Part shown: piece by piece, positions 1 through 6,715 of the stretch | Layout of the letters: every line of letters begins with the position of its first letter | How positions within the stretch are numbered: position 1 is the stretch's first letter | Assembly (NCBI GenBank): GCA_043747765.1 | Contig: JAYTOM010000247.1 | Span: 1-16,237 of the forward strand | Length of the DNA stretch: 16,237 nt | Origin: WLMZ01 sp043747765 | GTDB taxonomy: Bacteria > Actinomycetota > Acidimicrobiia > Acidimicrobiales > Ilumatobacteraceae | Reading direction: 5' to 3' | The notes under the pieces: model-generated | Seen by the model: only the letters and a program-made list of their open reading frames with translations | Database searches by the model: none | What the model was told of the DNA's origin: nothing | Program-made: the position numbers and the translations under genes

Positions 1-795
1 GGACAAGCCACGATCGGCGGGGTCCGCTACGCCGACCTCCCCCGGCCGCTGCGCGTGGTCGGCGCGTTGCTCGACGCCGGAGCCACTCACAAGGGCCGCA
101 CCGCCTTCGACCACCTGCTCTATCTCGCCCAGACCCAGGGCATTTCTCGCCGACGAGTCGACGAGGTACTCGACCTCGTCGGCCTCCACGGCGTCGCCCA
201 CGAACGCGCCGGCAGCTTCTCGCTCGGAATGGGCCAACGTCTCGGTCTCGCCGCCGCATTGATCGGTGATCCACAGGTGCTGATCCTCGACGAACCGGTC
301 AACGGACTCGACCCGGACGGGATCATGTGGATTCGCAACCTGGTGATCCACCTCGCCGGCCAGGGCCGCACCATCTTGATCTCCAGCCACCTGATGAGCG
401 AAATGGCCGCCACCGCTACCGAACTGATCGTGATCGGACGTGGTCGCCTCATCGCCGCCTGCAGCACCGACGAGTTCATCGAACGATCATCCAAGCGGTC
501 GGTGCTCGTCAAGTCCCCCGACGCTGTTGCACTGACCGATCTGATCGCAGCCGCGGGCGGACACGTCGACACCGATGCCGAGGGCGACCTGATCGTCCAT
601 CTGATCGACGCCGCCCACATCGGGGCACTCGCATCCACAGCCGGGCTCGAGCTTCACGAGCTCACCCCCCAAGTCGCATCACTCGAGGACGCATTCATGG
701 AACAGACCCACACCAGCACTCAGTTCGGCGGACAAGGCCCGGACGGCAACAGATCAGCCTTCGCGACCGCAACCTCACAGGGAGCAGGACGATGA
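1..795 (+). CDS. ABC transporter ATP-binding protein (5' truncated by window edge)
   Basis: The frame is open from base 1, so the N-terminus, including the Walker A loop, lies outside the window. Visible are an ABC signature variant (SLGMGQR, about 223-243), Walker B with D-loop (LILDEPVNGLD), and the H-loop (ILISSHLMSEMA). The C-terminal third is the accessory domain usual in DrrA/BcrA-type exporters of actinobacteria. The protein would hydrolyse ATP at the cytoplasmic face to drive the permease encoded next, whose ATG overlaps this stop (ATGA, 792-795), so the two are almost certainly translated together. An internal ATG/GTG near 55 gives a shorter reading, but it would leave out the ATP-binding loop and is not the real start. 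The exported substrate cannot be told from sequence; antibiotic, peptide or lipid efflux are typical for the group. Confidence 0.93.
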   Translation, partial: GQATIGGVRYADLPRPLRVVGALLDAGATHKGRTAFDHLLYLAQTQGISRRRVDEVLDLVGLHGVAHERAGSFSLGMGQRLGLAAALIGDPQVLILDEPVNGLDPDGIMWIRNLVIHLAGQGRTILISSHLMSEMAATATELIVIGRGRLIAACSTDEFIERSSKRSVLVKSPDAVALTDLIAAAGGHVDTDAEGDLIVHLIDAAHIGALASTAGLELHELTPQVASLEDAFMEQTHTSTQFGGQGPDGNRSAFATATSQGAGR

Positions 796-1631
796 CCGCC
801 ACCATCGACCCTGCGCCTTCCACAGTCACGGAAAATCTACCAAGCCGGCTCGACATCGGCGGTCTGGTCAGGTCGGAGTGGACCAAGATCCGCTCGCTGC
901 GCTCCAGCGTTGCGGCACTCGTGCTCCTCGTCGTGTTGACCGTCGGGTTCACCGCCCTCTTCCTCGGTTTGACAGTCGTTCAATGGGACAAGGTCGACGC
1001 CGTTCAGAAACTGGCCTACCAGCTCGACCCGACCCGCGTGATCCTCGGGGCCGGATTCCAGCTGAGCCAACTCGCTGTTTGCGTCCTCGGCGTGCTCGTC
1101 ATCGCCAACGAGTACTCCAGCGGCACCATTCGTGCCAGCCTCCTCGCCGTCCCGCGAAGGACCCCGATGCTGATCGCCAAGGCGGCAGTGTTTGCCGTCC
1201 TGATCTTCGTCGTCACCGAGGTCGCCGCCTTCGCCTCGTTCGCCGTCGGTGCGCCGATCCTGCACTCGAAGATCCCCGTGAGAATCGGCGATCCCGGCGT
1301 GCTCCAAGCCGTCATCGGCGCCGGACTCTACGGGGCAGTGCTCGGCGTGTTCTCCATCGCCATCGGCGCGATCGTGCGCCACACCGCCGGTGGCATCACC
1401 GGGATCATCGCCTTTGTACTCGTGCTCGCCCCGCTCACCCAACTGATCCCCGGCACCCTCGGCGACCACATCCACGCCTACCTGCCGACCGTCGCCGGAC
1501 AACTCATGATTGCCGCACGACAAGGACCCGACGACCTCCTCACCCCCTGGCAGGGCTTCAGCGTGTTCTGCCTGTGGACCCTCGCATTGATGTTCGTCGC
1601 CAACTTTCTGCTGCGACGTCGCGATGCATGA
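792..1631 (+). CDS. ABC-2 type transporter permease
   Basis: A 279-residue membrane protein starting at an ATG that overlaps the ATPase stop by 4 bp; GGAG lies 8-10 bases upstream. It has a cytoplasmic N-terminus of about 45 residues and then about six hydrophobic segments: one after SLRSSVAALVLLV, a pair around LAVCVLGVLVIA and AVFAVLIFVVTEVAAF, two in the GVLQAVIGAGLYGAV and ITGIIAFVLVLAPL region, and a last one at FCLWTLALMFVANFLL followed by RRRDA. The motif EYSSGTIRASLLAVPRR between helices is characteristic of actinobacterial ABC-2 permeases. It should form the membrane channel of the exporter with the upstream ATPase. The substrate is unknown. The longer reading of this frame starting near 327 overlaps the ATPase and is not credible. 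Confidence 0.93.
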   Translation: MTATIDPAPSTVTENLPSRLDIGGLVRSEWTKIRSLRSSVAALVLLVVLTVGFTALFLGLTVVQWDKVDAVQKLAYQLDPTRVILGAGFQLSQLAVCVLGVLVIANEYSSGTIRASLLAVPRRTPMLIAKAAVFAVLIFVVTEVAAFASFAVGAPILHSKIPVRIGDPGVLQAVIGAGLYGAVLGVFSIAIGAIVRHTAGGITGIIAFVLVLAPLTQLIPGTLGDHIHAYLPTVAGQLMIAARQGPDDLLTPWQGFSVFCLWTLALMFVANFLLRRRDA

Positions 1632-1732
1632 CCAGAACGAATGGCGTCGACCGATGACCGCTGTCGCCAACCCGCCCGGCTCGGAAGCAGCTTCGTTGGG
1701 TGACGCGACGGGTCGACTCGCCGGCCGGCAGA

Positions 1733-1958
1733 GTGGAGTTGTTGATACGCCGCTCGCTGTTCACCATGTGGTGTCGGTGTAGCCACCGTGGTTGTCACCG
1801 GCATCAGCATCGGCAGCTCTCGCCCGTTCGACAACGGTGTCCTCGACGCCGGAGACGGCACAGCGTACGAGGCTTGGTCGACGTGGCGGGTCGACCGGAC
1901 GCCGCTCGGAGCAGTCGCTGCGGCGATTCTTGCGGCGAACCCGCACAACACTCAACCC
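1733..1958 (+). pseudogene. Remnant of an Acg-type nitroreductase, N-terminal stub only
   Basis: Two plus-strand frames together spell the beginning of a long Acg-family (Rv2032-like) nitroreductase. One frame gives LLIRRSLFTM (about 1739-1768). The next frame continues CGVGVATVVVTGISIG, then YEAWSTWRVD, then AAAILAANPHNTQP (about 1917-1958). The last block is the flavin-binding N-terminal motif of this family, normally followed by W and a further 200 or more residues. Here Ser follows and the frame soon stops, so the catalytic body is missing. A one-base frameshift near 1766-1770 separates the membrane anchor from the rest. The family assignment rests on motif memory. Deletion at about 1959 joins it tail-to-tail with the minus-strand membrane gene. 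Confidence 0.55.
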
Positions 1959-2142
1959 TCGGCGCCGGGTAGGTCGCTGCGGTCACTGCATTAGCGATCA
2001 CGCCGACAGCCACGCCGCTGGCCCACGAGGCGGTGGCGAAGCGGATCGCGATGATCATTGCGGCGGTCTCCACAACAATGAAGGCGACGAACAGCAGGAT
2101 ACGGGCCGGTGAGCGAGTTGCGGTCTCCCGGATCCGCTTCAC
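1804..2142 (-). CDS. Small two-helix membrane protein, 3' part probably replaced by unrelated DNA
   Basis: It starts at a GTG (2142-2140) that overlaps the TGA of the upstream SRPBCC-like gene by 4 bp (GTGA), a strong sign of a translated, coupled gene. Residues 1-62 look real: a basic N-terminus (KRIRETATRSPAR) and then two hydrophobic segments, ILLFVAFIVVETAAMIIAI and WASGVAVGVIANAVTAA. From about residue 63 the reading becomes Arg/Ser/Cys-rich and lies antisense to the nitroreductase remnant, so the natural C-terminus has probably been lost and the 112-residue reading runs through foreign sequence to the first stop at 1804. I do not recognise the family. The frame may not be functional. 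Confidence 0.5.
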   Translation of the reverse strand: MKRIRETATRSPARILLFVAFIVVETAAMIIAIRFATASWASGVAVGVIANAVTAATYPAPRVECCAGSPQESPQRLLRAASGRPATSTKPRTLCRLRRRGHRCRTGESCRC

Positions 2143-2900
2143 GCATGGCCGACATCGGCGAGCGGGGTTGCATCTGCGTCGACAACCGATTCCGCTCGCG
2201 TCTTGATCCCGCGCAGCATCCGCCGCATCATCGCGAAGTCGCCGAACTCCATCAGGACGACGCCGAGGATCGCCGTCAGCGGATGGGACCAGTCATAGAC
2301 AGCGTGAATCCGAGTGACCAGCCGTGTCCCACCGGAGTCCGTCGGCGTCAACCGCCACGACCAGGTGCCGTCCGGCTTGGCCCACAGCATCCAGGACGCG
2401 ACGTCGAAGGAGTCCACACGGAATGCCGTCTTCTCGGTCGGGGTCGACGACGGTGACATCGGAATCCACTGGCCGACTTCCAGGTGCTGCAAGTCAGCCA
2501 CGATCGTCGTCGCGCTCGGTCGAGCGAGGTTGTCGAGCAGATCGTTGCTGTAGAACCCGCCACGCCCGCAACCCACCTGCACCAACCAGGGCCACACGGC
2601 GACCGGTTCGGCGTTGATCGTGATCGCTCTGGTCGAGACGAACTGAGCGCTCGGCAGTATGGCGTCGCCGGGCATGGCTGAAACGATCTCGTCGTTGGTG
2701 GAGCCCCACCGGAGATGCCGGCTGCGGTAGAGCGGGGCCATCATGAATCGGGGAACGTCGGCGACCACGTTGCCGATTTGACCGATCAAGTTGCGCAGGC
2801 GCGACCGCGATGCGGCGCTCAGGTGGTGACGTGCTGGACGGCGAACAGCAGCGTCTGCACGTGGTGCTGTCGGTCGACGTCCTGCGTTCTCAGAGGTCAT
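2139..2900 (-). CDS. SRPBCC (polyketide cyclase-like) domain protein
   Basis: A 253-residue soluble protein. I chose the ATG at 2900 (MTSENAG) because AGGACAGGACACC precedes it and the DUF6544-like gene ends 11 bases inside it. The open frame further upstream (to 3152) is low-complexity shadow antisense-like sequence. Residues about 1-60 are basic and unstructured-looking. The core, from about residue 88, begins with STRAITINAEPVAVWPWLVQ and GCGRGGFYSNDLLDN, a pattern I associate with SRPBCC-fold proteins in actinobacteria, where the START-like cavity binds a hydrophobic ligand. The domain ends near residue 225 after a long helix (YDWSHPLTAILGVVLMEFGDFAMMRRML). No catalytic residues can be assigned. 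Its position between two membrane-protein genes suggests a lipid or other membrane-associated ligand; this is inference. Confidence 0.85.
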   Translation of the reverse strand: MTSENAGRRPTAPRADAAVRRPARHHLSAASRSRLRNLIGQIGNVVADVPRFMMAPLYRSRHLRWGSTNDEIVSAMPGDAILPSAQFVSTRAITINAEPVAVWPWLVQVGCGRGGFYSNDLLDNLARPSATTIVADLQHLEVGQWIPMSPSSTPTEKTAFRVDSFDVASWMLWAKPDGTWSWRLTPTDSGGTRLVTRIHAVYDWSHPLTAILGVVLMEFGDFAMMRRMLRGIKTRAESVVDADATPLADVGHA

Positions 2901-4122
2901 GGTGTCCTGTCCTCGCTCGCTGCCCCAGGTCGGTTGGGTTGTAGGTGATCTCGTCGAGGTGGTACTCGAGGTAGGCGAATTCGCCTTCTGGTGCATGCCA
3001 GTGGGCTTCACCGATGGTTCCGAGGCGCACCACGCCAACTTCGCGGTAGCCGGAAATTGGCGTGGACCAGCGTTGTGGCGTGAACGACAGGTCCCCGCCG
3101 CTCGATACGGCGGTGCGGTCGTCGGAGACGAAGTCGATGAGCTCATGGTCATCGTTGAAGCTCAGCTCGGCAGCGATGGTGTTGGCGCCGTACGTGTAGC
3201 TGCCGCGAACGTGGTGGTCGTCCAGGACGTGCCAGGTGACGGGAGCGTCGATGAGTGCGGCGGGAGCGAGGATGCATAGGTCGTTGAAGATGGTGACGGT
3301 CTCTGCTCGATCCATTTCGGGACCGGAGGCGTTGACCATCGGGAACAACGAAAGTGCTCTGACGCGCATCGTCGCGGCTCCCGCCTCGTACGCGTGGAGG
3401 ACCTCGACGGGTAGCCCGAACAGCTCCGCGTCCATGAGGAACAACCGGTCGGGTTGGCGGCCGTAGGTGTTGACCTGCTCGCCCGTGAACGTCATCCATG
3501 GTTTGGCCGGACCACCGCGGATGCGTCCGTGGAACCGAGCCCGAGACGTCTGCACGAGCGGCTGTCCAAGGGCACCGGACTGACGGACATAAGCCGCGAC
3601 GGACGATGGCAGGAGTTCGAGGCCGGCCTCGGTCACGACACCAACAGGGTGGTGAACGTCGAGTGCAGCATTGGCTCGCCGCCGGTACTCGGCGCGAGCG
3701 CCCTGCGGACCCTGCGACGCCCATCCATAGACGACCGCGAACAACAGCAGAACGTTGGCCAGCGTGCCGGCCTTCGCATCGGCCCATGACGTGACGATCA
3801 CCACCTGGGAGCTGGCGACGGCGACGGCGCCGACGATCCACCACCAGCGGACCCGAACGAGCAGTAGCACACCGGCCGCGATGGTGACCACGGCTGCTGC
3901 GAGCCAGACGAAGCCCAATCCGGCGCCGATCGGCTCGGCCAACTGAGTCACGTCCGCCCAACCCAGGCCCTTCGCCGCTCCGAGGACGTGAATGGCTCCG
4001 TGCACCACCACGACGAACCCGACGACCCAGCGGACGGTCGTCCTCACCGTTCGACCCTTCACGGTCCGGCTAGGCACCGGGCGGTCTGCGCGATCGGCCG
4101 ACAAGTTGAGTGCTTCGGGCAC
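2890..4122 (-). CDS. DUF6544-like membrane-anchored protein
   Basis: A 410-residue protein starting at a GTG at 4122, with GGAGG six bases upstream. After a basic 30-residue N-terminus there are four predicted membrane helices at about 31-50, 67-89, 94-112 and 119-135. A large soluble C-terminal domain from about 150 to 410 follows, containing LLPSSVAAYVRQSGALGQP, RIRGGPAKPWMTFTGEQ and WSTPISGYREVGVVRLG. This soluble part resembles the DUF6544 family, of unknown function, which usually stands alone; an N-terminal four-helix anchor is also seen in the family. It is the first gene of a minus-strand operon: its stop lies 11 bases inside the SRPBCC-like gene, which in turn overlaps a small membrane gene. 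The family call is from recall of motifs, and function is unknown. Confidence 0.83.
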   Translation of the reverse strand: MPEALNLSADRADRPVPSRTVKGRTVRTTVRWVVGFVVVVHGAIHVLGAAKGLGWADVTQLAEPIGAGLGFVWLAAAVVTIAAGVLLLVRVRWWWIVGAVAVASSQVVIVTSWADAKAGTLANVLLLFAVVYGWASQGPQGARAEYRRRANAALDVHHPVGVVTEAGLELLPSSVAAYVRQSGALGQPLVQTSRARFHGRIRGGPAKPWMTFTGEQVNTYGRQPDRLFLMDAELFGLPVEVLHAYEAGAATMRVRALSLFPMVNASGPEMDRAETVTIFNDLCILAPAALIDAPVTWHVLDDHHVRGSYTYGANTIAAELSFNDDHELIDFVSDDRTAVSSGGDLSFTPQRWSTPISGYREVGVVRLGTIGEAHWHAPEGEFAYLEYHLDEITYNPTDLGQRARTGHHDL

Positions 4123-4594
4123 AACGAACCTCCATGGTCAGAATGCGTGACCGAGGGTCCAGAGCAACGCGACCGAGAGCACATGCAGCTCTTGGCCTGC
4201 TCAGCCTAAGTGGGTTGGTTCCGCTCTCCCGCAAAGCAGTAGCTGCTCATAAGGGAATAGTTGGTCAGAACGCGAACGTGGAGGTGGGCAGCACGACCGC
4301 CTTGTAGATCCGAGCGCCAAATCGCGCCTCGTGCGCCACCGTCCACCTCACGTTCTTCGAGCGCGGCCTCACGCTCGTTCAAATTTGTTCACGCCCGTCA
4401 ATTGACGTTGGAGCGATCGGGATTGACAGCACGATGCGCGCCGTGTCAGGGCCCGACTTGCGTCCGTCGACAACCACACAAGTTCATTGTCGTTCGCCGT
4501 TGCGAAGCTCCCCTCGATGCTCCCCGGCGCTTTATATCAGGAACAGTTCTCAGTTAACGACCCATCACATGTGGTCTGAGCTGGTCTTTCTCGG
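4123..4594. other. Gene-free stretch between the DUF6544-like operon and tRNA-Pro
   Basis: No open frame in these 472 bases has coding character. Base composition drops locally (for example TTTATATCAGG near 4532-4542, and TTAACG). Visible structures are a 12-bp perfect palindrome CGTCAATTGACG (4396-4407) and a GC-rich hairpin CGAGCG-(8)-CGCTCG (4358-4377). The Shine-Dalgarno GGAGG of the DUF6544-like gene lies at its left edge (about 4129-4133). It probably contains the promoter of that operon, but I cannot place convincing -35/-10 boxes. No integrase fragment or repeat of the tRNA 3' end was seen. Confidence 0.6.
4396..4407. promoter_or_regulatory. Perfect 12-bp palindrome, possible operator
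   Basis: CGTCAATTGACG is a perfect inverted repeat in the otherwise empty intergenic region about 275 bases upstream of the DUF6544-like operon. A TTGACA-like hexamer lies on the plus strand at 4423-4428 but has no matching -10. The site could bind a small dimeric repressor such as a TetR- or MarR-type protein. No regulator gene is in the window. Confidence 0.25.
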
Positions 4595-4667
4595 TCGGGA
4601 AAGGGGGACTCGAACCCCCGACCTCCTGCTCCCAAAGCAGGTGCGCTACCAACTGCGCTACTTCCCG
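4595..4667 (-). tRNA. tRNA-Pro (anticodon TGG)
   Basis: A full cloverleaf of 73 nt can be folded by eye: acceptor CGGGAAG/TTTCCCG with discriminator A, D arm GCGC-AGTTGGTA-GCGC, anticodon arm CCTGC-TTTGGGA-GCAGG with anticodon TGG, and T arm GGGGG-TTCGAGT-CCCCC. The C1-G72 pair is typical of tRNA-Pro. The CCA tail is not encoded (CCG follows the discriminator), so a CCA-adding enzyme would be required. It decodes CCA and, by wobble, other proline codons. It is on the same strand as the aminotransferase gene 209 bases upstream but is probably transcribed separately. Confidence 0.96.
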
Positions 4668-4740
4668 GACTGGAGGCATCAGGCTAGCGGCTTTGCCGAT
4701 CGGTCGTCACTCGCTGATGCCGACCAGATCGTCGGGATGG

Positions 4741-4780
4741 CGGTCACGTGGATTCCGTGGTGAGGGAATCGGGGTGACCG
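4741..4780. terminator. Two-part inverted repeat (possible terminator or structured element)
   Basis: Outer arms CGGTCAC (4741-4747) and GTGACCG (4774-4780), then three unpaired bases on each side, then inner arms GATTCC (4751-4756) and GGAATC (4765-4770) around an 8-base loop. It lies 96 bases past the stop of the minus-strand aminotransferase and upstream of tRNA-Pro. There is no U-tract on either side, so it is not a classical intrinsic terminator. It could be an RNA hairpin that ends or stabilises the aminotransferase mRNA, or a protein-binding site. Confidence 0.4.
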
Positions 4781-4875
4781 CGGGGTCGGAGAATCGGAGC
4801 ATGGCAAGGCAACGGAGAGATGCGGGTGCGTCCGGACCGCCGCAGTCATCACGGGATGCGAACGGTCGAAGCGGC

Positions 4876-6042
4876 TCAGCGGGCGAGGCGCTCGACGCTC
4901 TTCAGCAGGCGTTGCACGTCTTCGTCTTCGATGTAGCGGACGACGCCTGCTCGCACCACGCCGCCTTTGTCGGCCAATCCGAGCTGGCCAACGGCCTCGA
5001 CGGCATACGAATGGCCTGCCCACGTAGCGATTTTGTCGGCGGCAAGTGCAGACGAGACCTCGTCGGTCGTCCGTCCATCGATCGTGAATCCGACGGTCGG
5101 CACACGGCCGTCGAGTGTCGGCGGGCCCCACACGTTGACACCCTCGATCGACTGAAGGCCACTGAGCAACGGTCCGAACACATCGCGTTCATCGGCTGTG
5201 ATGCGCTCCATTCCCTCCTCCAACAGGAAACGTGCGGCAGCGTCGATGGCGGCGATGCCTTCGAGGTTCGGGGTGCCGGACTCGAAACGGTGGGGTCCGG
5301 TGTCTGCCGCCGGGCGGACCTTGGCGATCGGCAGCGAGTTCATCAGTTCGGGATCGACGTACAGCACCCCGGCGTGGGGCCCGTACCACTTGTACGGCGA
5401 CGTGACCAATGCGTCCGGCGCCAGTGCCGAGATGTCGATCGTGCGGTGCGGCGCCAGGTGGACTGCGTCGACGTAGACGCGTGCGCCGGCGGCGTGGGCG
5501 GCAGCGATGATCGCCGCCAGGTCCGTCGCCGTGCCGAGCAGGTTCGAGGCACCTGTCACGGCGACCCACTTCGTCCGCTCGTCGATCAGCTCGATCACGG
5601 ATTGCGGATCCAATGCGCCCGTCTCGGAGTCGAACGGGGCAAGGACGTGTTCTGCTCCAGAGCGCTCGCAGGCGATGCGCCACGGCGAGACGTTGGCGTC
5701 ATGGTCGAGCCGAGTTCCGACCACGCGGTCACCGGGCTGCAAGGTCACGCCGACCGCCCTGGTGAACGCCAGGGTCATCGTCGTCATATTGGCACCGAAA
5801 CTGATCCCGAGTGGGTTCGCTCCGAGCAGTTGGCCGACTGTCTGTCGCGTCCGTTCCAGCAGTGCGTCGGAGGCGTCGGCGGCTGCGAACGAGCCGCCAC
5901 AGTTGGCATTGTCGCCGCCGGATGCCCATTCGCTCATCGCCTGGATGGCGACATCCACCATCTGCGTTCCAGCGGGGCCGTCGAATCGCGCCCATCCGTC
6001 TCGAATGCCTGGGAAACGATGTCGCAATGAACGAACGGTCAT
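4876..6042 (-). CDS. Class V aminotransferase, 'cysteine desulfurase-like' (TIGR01976 group)
   Basis: A 388-residue PLP enzyme of fold type I. The start at 6042 gives the expected N-terminus (RHRFPGIRDGWARFDGPAGTQ), matching the DGPGGTQ block of VC1184-like proteins; CGGGAG sits directly against the ATG. Also visible are VYVDAVHLAPH (Asp192 for the PLP nitrogen, His195), the Schiff-base lysine K218 in SPYKWYGPH, and FESGTPNLEG near 253-262. True cysteine desulfurases carry a catalytic Cys on a C-terminal loop. This protein has Cys only near residues 48 and 125 and none in the last 250 residues, so persulfide formation is unlikely and the real substrate is unknown. Length matches the family (about 390-400). 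Its start faces the GNAT gene across 76 bases. Confidence 0.92.
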   Translation of the reverse strand: MTVRSLRHRFPGIRDGWARFDGPAGTQMVDVAIQAMSEWASGGDNANCGGSFAAADASDALLERTRQTVGQLLGANPLGISFGANMTTMTLAFTRAVGVTLQPGDRVVGTRLDHDANVSPWRIACERSGAEHVLAPFDSETGALDPQSVIELIDERTKWVAVTGASNLLGTATDLAAIIAAAHAAGARVYVDAVHLAPHRTIDISALAPDALVTSPYKWYGPHAGVLYVDPELMNSLPIAKVRPAADTGPHRFESGTPNLEGIAAIDAAARFLLEEGMERITADERDVFGPLLSGLQSIEGVNVWGPPTLDGRVPTVGFTIDGRTTDEVSSALAADKIATWAGHSYAVEAVGQLGLADKGGVVRAGVVRYIEDEDVQRLLKSVERLAR

Positions 6043-6118
6043 CTCCCGAGTGTGCCACGATGACTGCCGTGCGAGGACACACCGACATCGGACTCGGCCA
6101 CATCGGCAATGCCGGCGG

Positions 6119-6715
6119 ATGATACCGAGTCTGCCCGCGCCGAACCGGCGGATGGAGGAACGACTCGTCGGGGAAAGGATCGTGCTGCGGCGCAGCCACG
6201 TCGGCGACGCCGAATCGTGGGGGGAAGCGATCACTGCCAGCATCGAACACCTCCGGCCGCACATGCCGTGGATCGTCGAGGAACCGAAGTCGGTCGAGGA
6301 TCGACAAGCGCTGCTAGCGGAATGGGAACAGGCGTGGGAACCTGGCCGTGGCTACAACTTCATGATCTTCCTCATCGGCGACGAGCACACGGTGATCGGA
6401 GGCTGCGGGCTGTATCCCCGTGGCGCGCCGTCAACGTTGGAGATCGGCTATTGGGTGCATGCCGATTACGCCGGCAAGGGGATCGCCACCGAAGCGGCGC
6501 GCATGCTGACGACTGCGGCCTTCACGCTCGAGCGCATCTCGTCGGTCACGCTGCACCACGACCGGGCGAACGTCAAGAGTGGTCGCGTTCCGGAAAAGCT
6601 CGGTTTCCGCAAGGGCCGCAGCAGGCATGACCAGCTCAGTGCACCTGGCGACGAAGGCGTCGACGTCGCCTGGTACGTCAAGCGCAATCAGTGGCCGGCG
6701 GCGAGACCGGCGTAG
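6119..6715 (+). CDS. GNAT family N-acetyltransferase (RimJ/RimL type)
   Basis: About 198 residues from the ATG at 6119; an alternative ATG at 6152 (MEERLVGERIVLRR) also fits and is preceded by a similar weak purine stretch. The opening GERIVLRRSHVGD is the usual beginning of RimJ/RimL-like acetyltransferases. Motif A with the acetyl-CoA pyrophosphate loop is at EIGYWVHADYAGKGIATEAA (about residues 113-132), and motif B at ANVKSGRVPEKLGFRKG. It should transfer an acetyl group from acetyl-CoA to an amine, such as a protein N-terminus or a small molecule; the acceptor cannot be inferred. The gene is divergent from the aminotransferase, and its last 28 bases overlap the 3' end of the convergent serine hydrolase gene. 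Confidence 0.9.
   Translation: MIPSLPAPNRRMEERLVGERIVLRRSHVGDAESWGEAITASIEHLRPHMPWIVEEPKSVEDRQALLAEWEQAWEPGRGYNFMIFLIGDEHTVIGGCGLYPRGAPSTLEIGYWVHADYAGKGIATEAARMLTTAAFTLERISSVTLHHDRANVKSGRVPEKLGFRKGRSRHDQLSAPGDEGVDVAWYVKRNQWPAARPA

Noticed and set aside
837..1670. Long minus-strand frame rich in Asp, Glu and Gly opposite the permease
   Set aside because: It is the antisense shadow of a GC-rich membrane gene, with no hydrophobic or domain pattern of its own.
1478..1951. 157-residue minus-strand frame across the permease end and nitroreductase remnant
   Set aside because: Arg/Ser/Pro-rich composition and antisense position to two recognisable segments; no start signal.
4595..4667. tRNA-Pro as an attachment site of an integrated element
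   Set aside because: No integrase fragment and no second copy of the tRNA 3' end were seen in the window.
4434..4763. Plus-strand frame with a GTRTPDLLLPKQVRYQLRY stretch
   Set aside because: This is the antisense translation of tRNA-Pro, a well-known source of spurious protein entries.
5507..6118. Long plus-strand frame running into the GNAT gene, suggesting a fusion
   Set aside because: The part before 6119 is antisense to the aminotransferase and lacks domain character. The GNAT domain begins normally at its own ATG.
6688..6715. 28-base overlap of convergent genes as a possible frameshift or misassembly
   Set aside because: Both C-termini look natural for their families, and short convergent overlaps are common in compact genomes.
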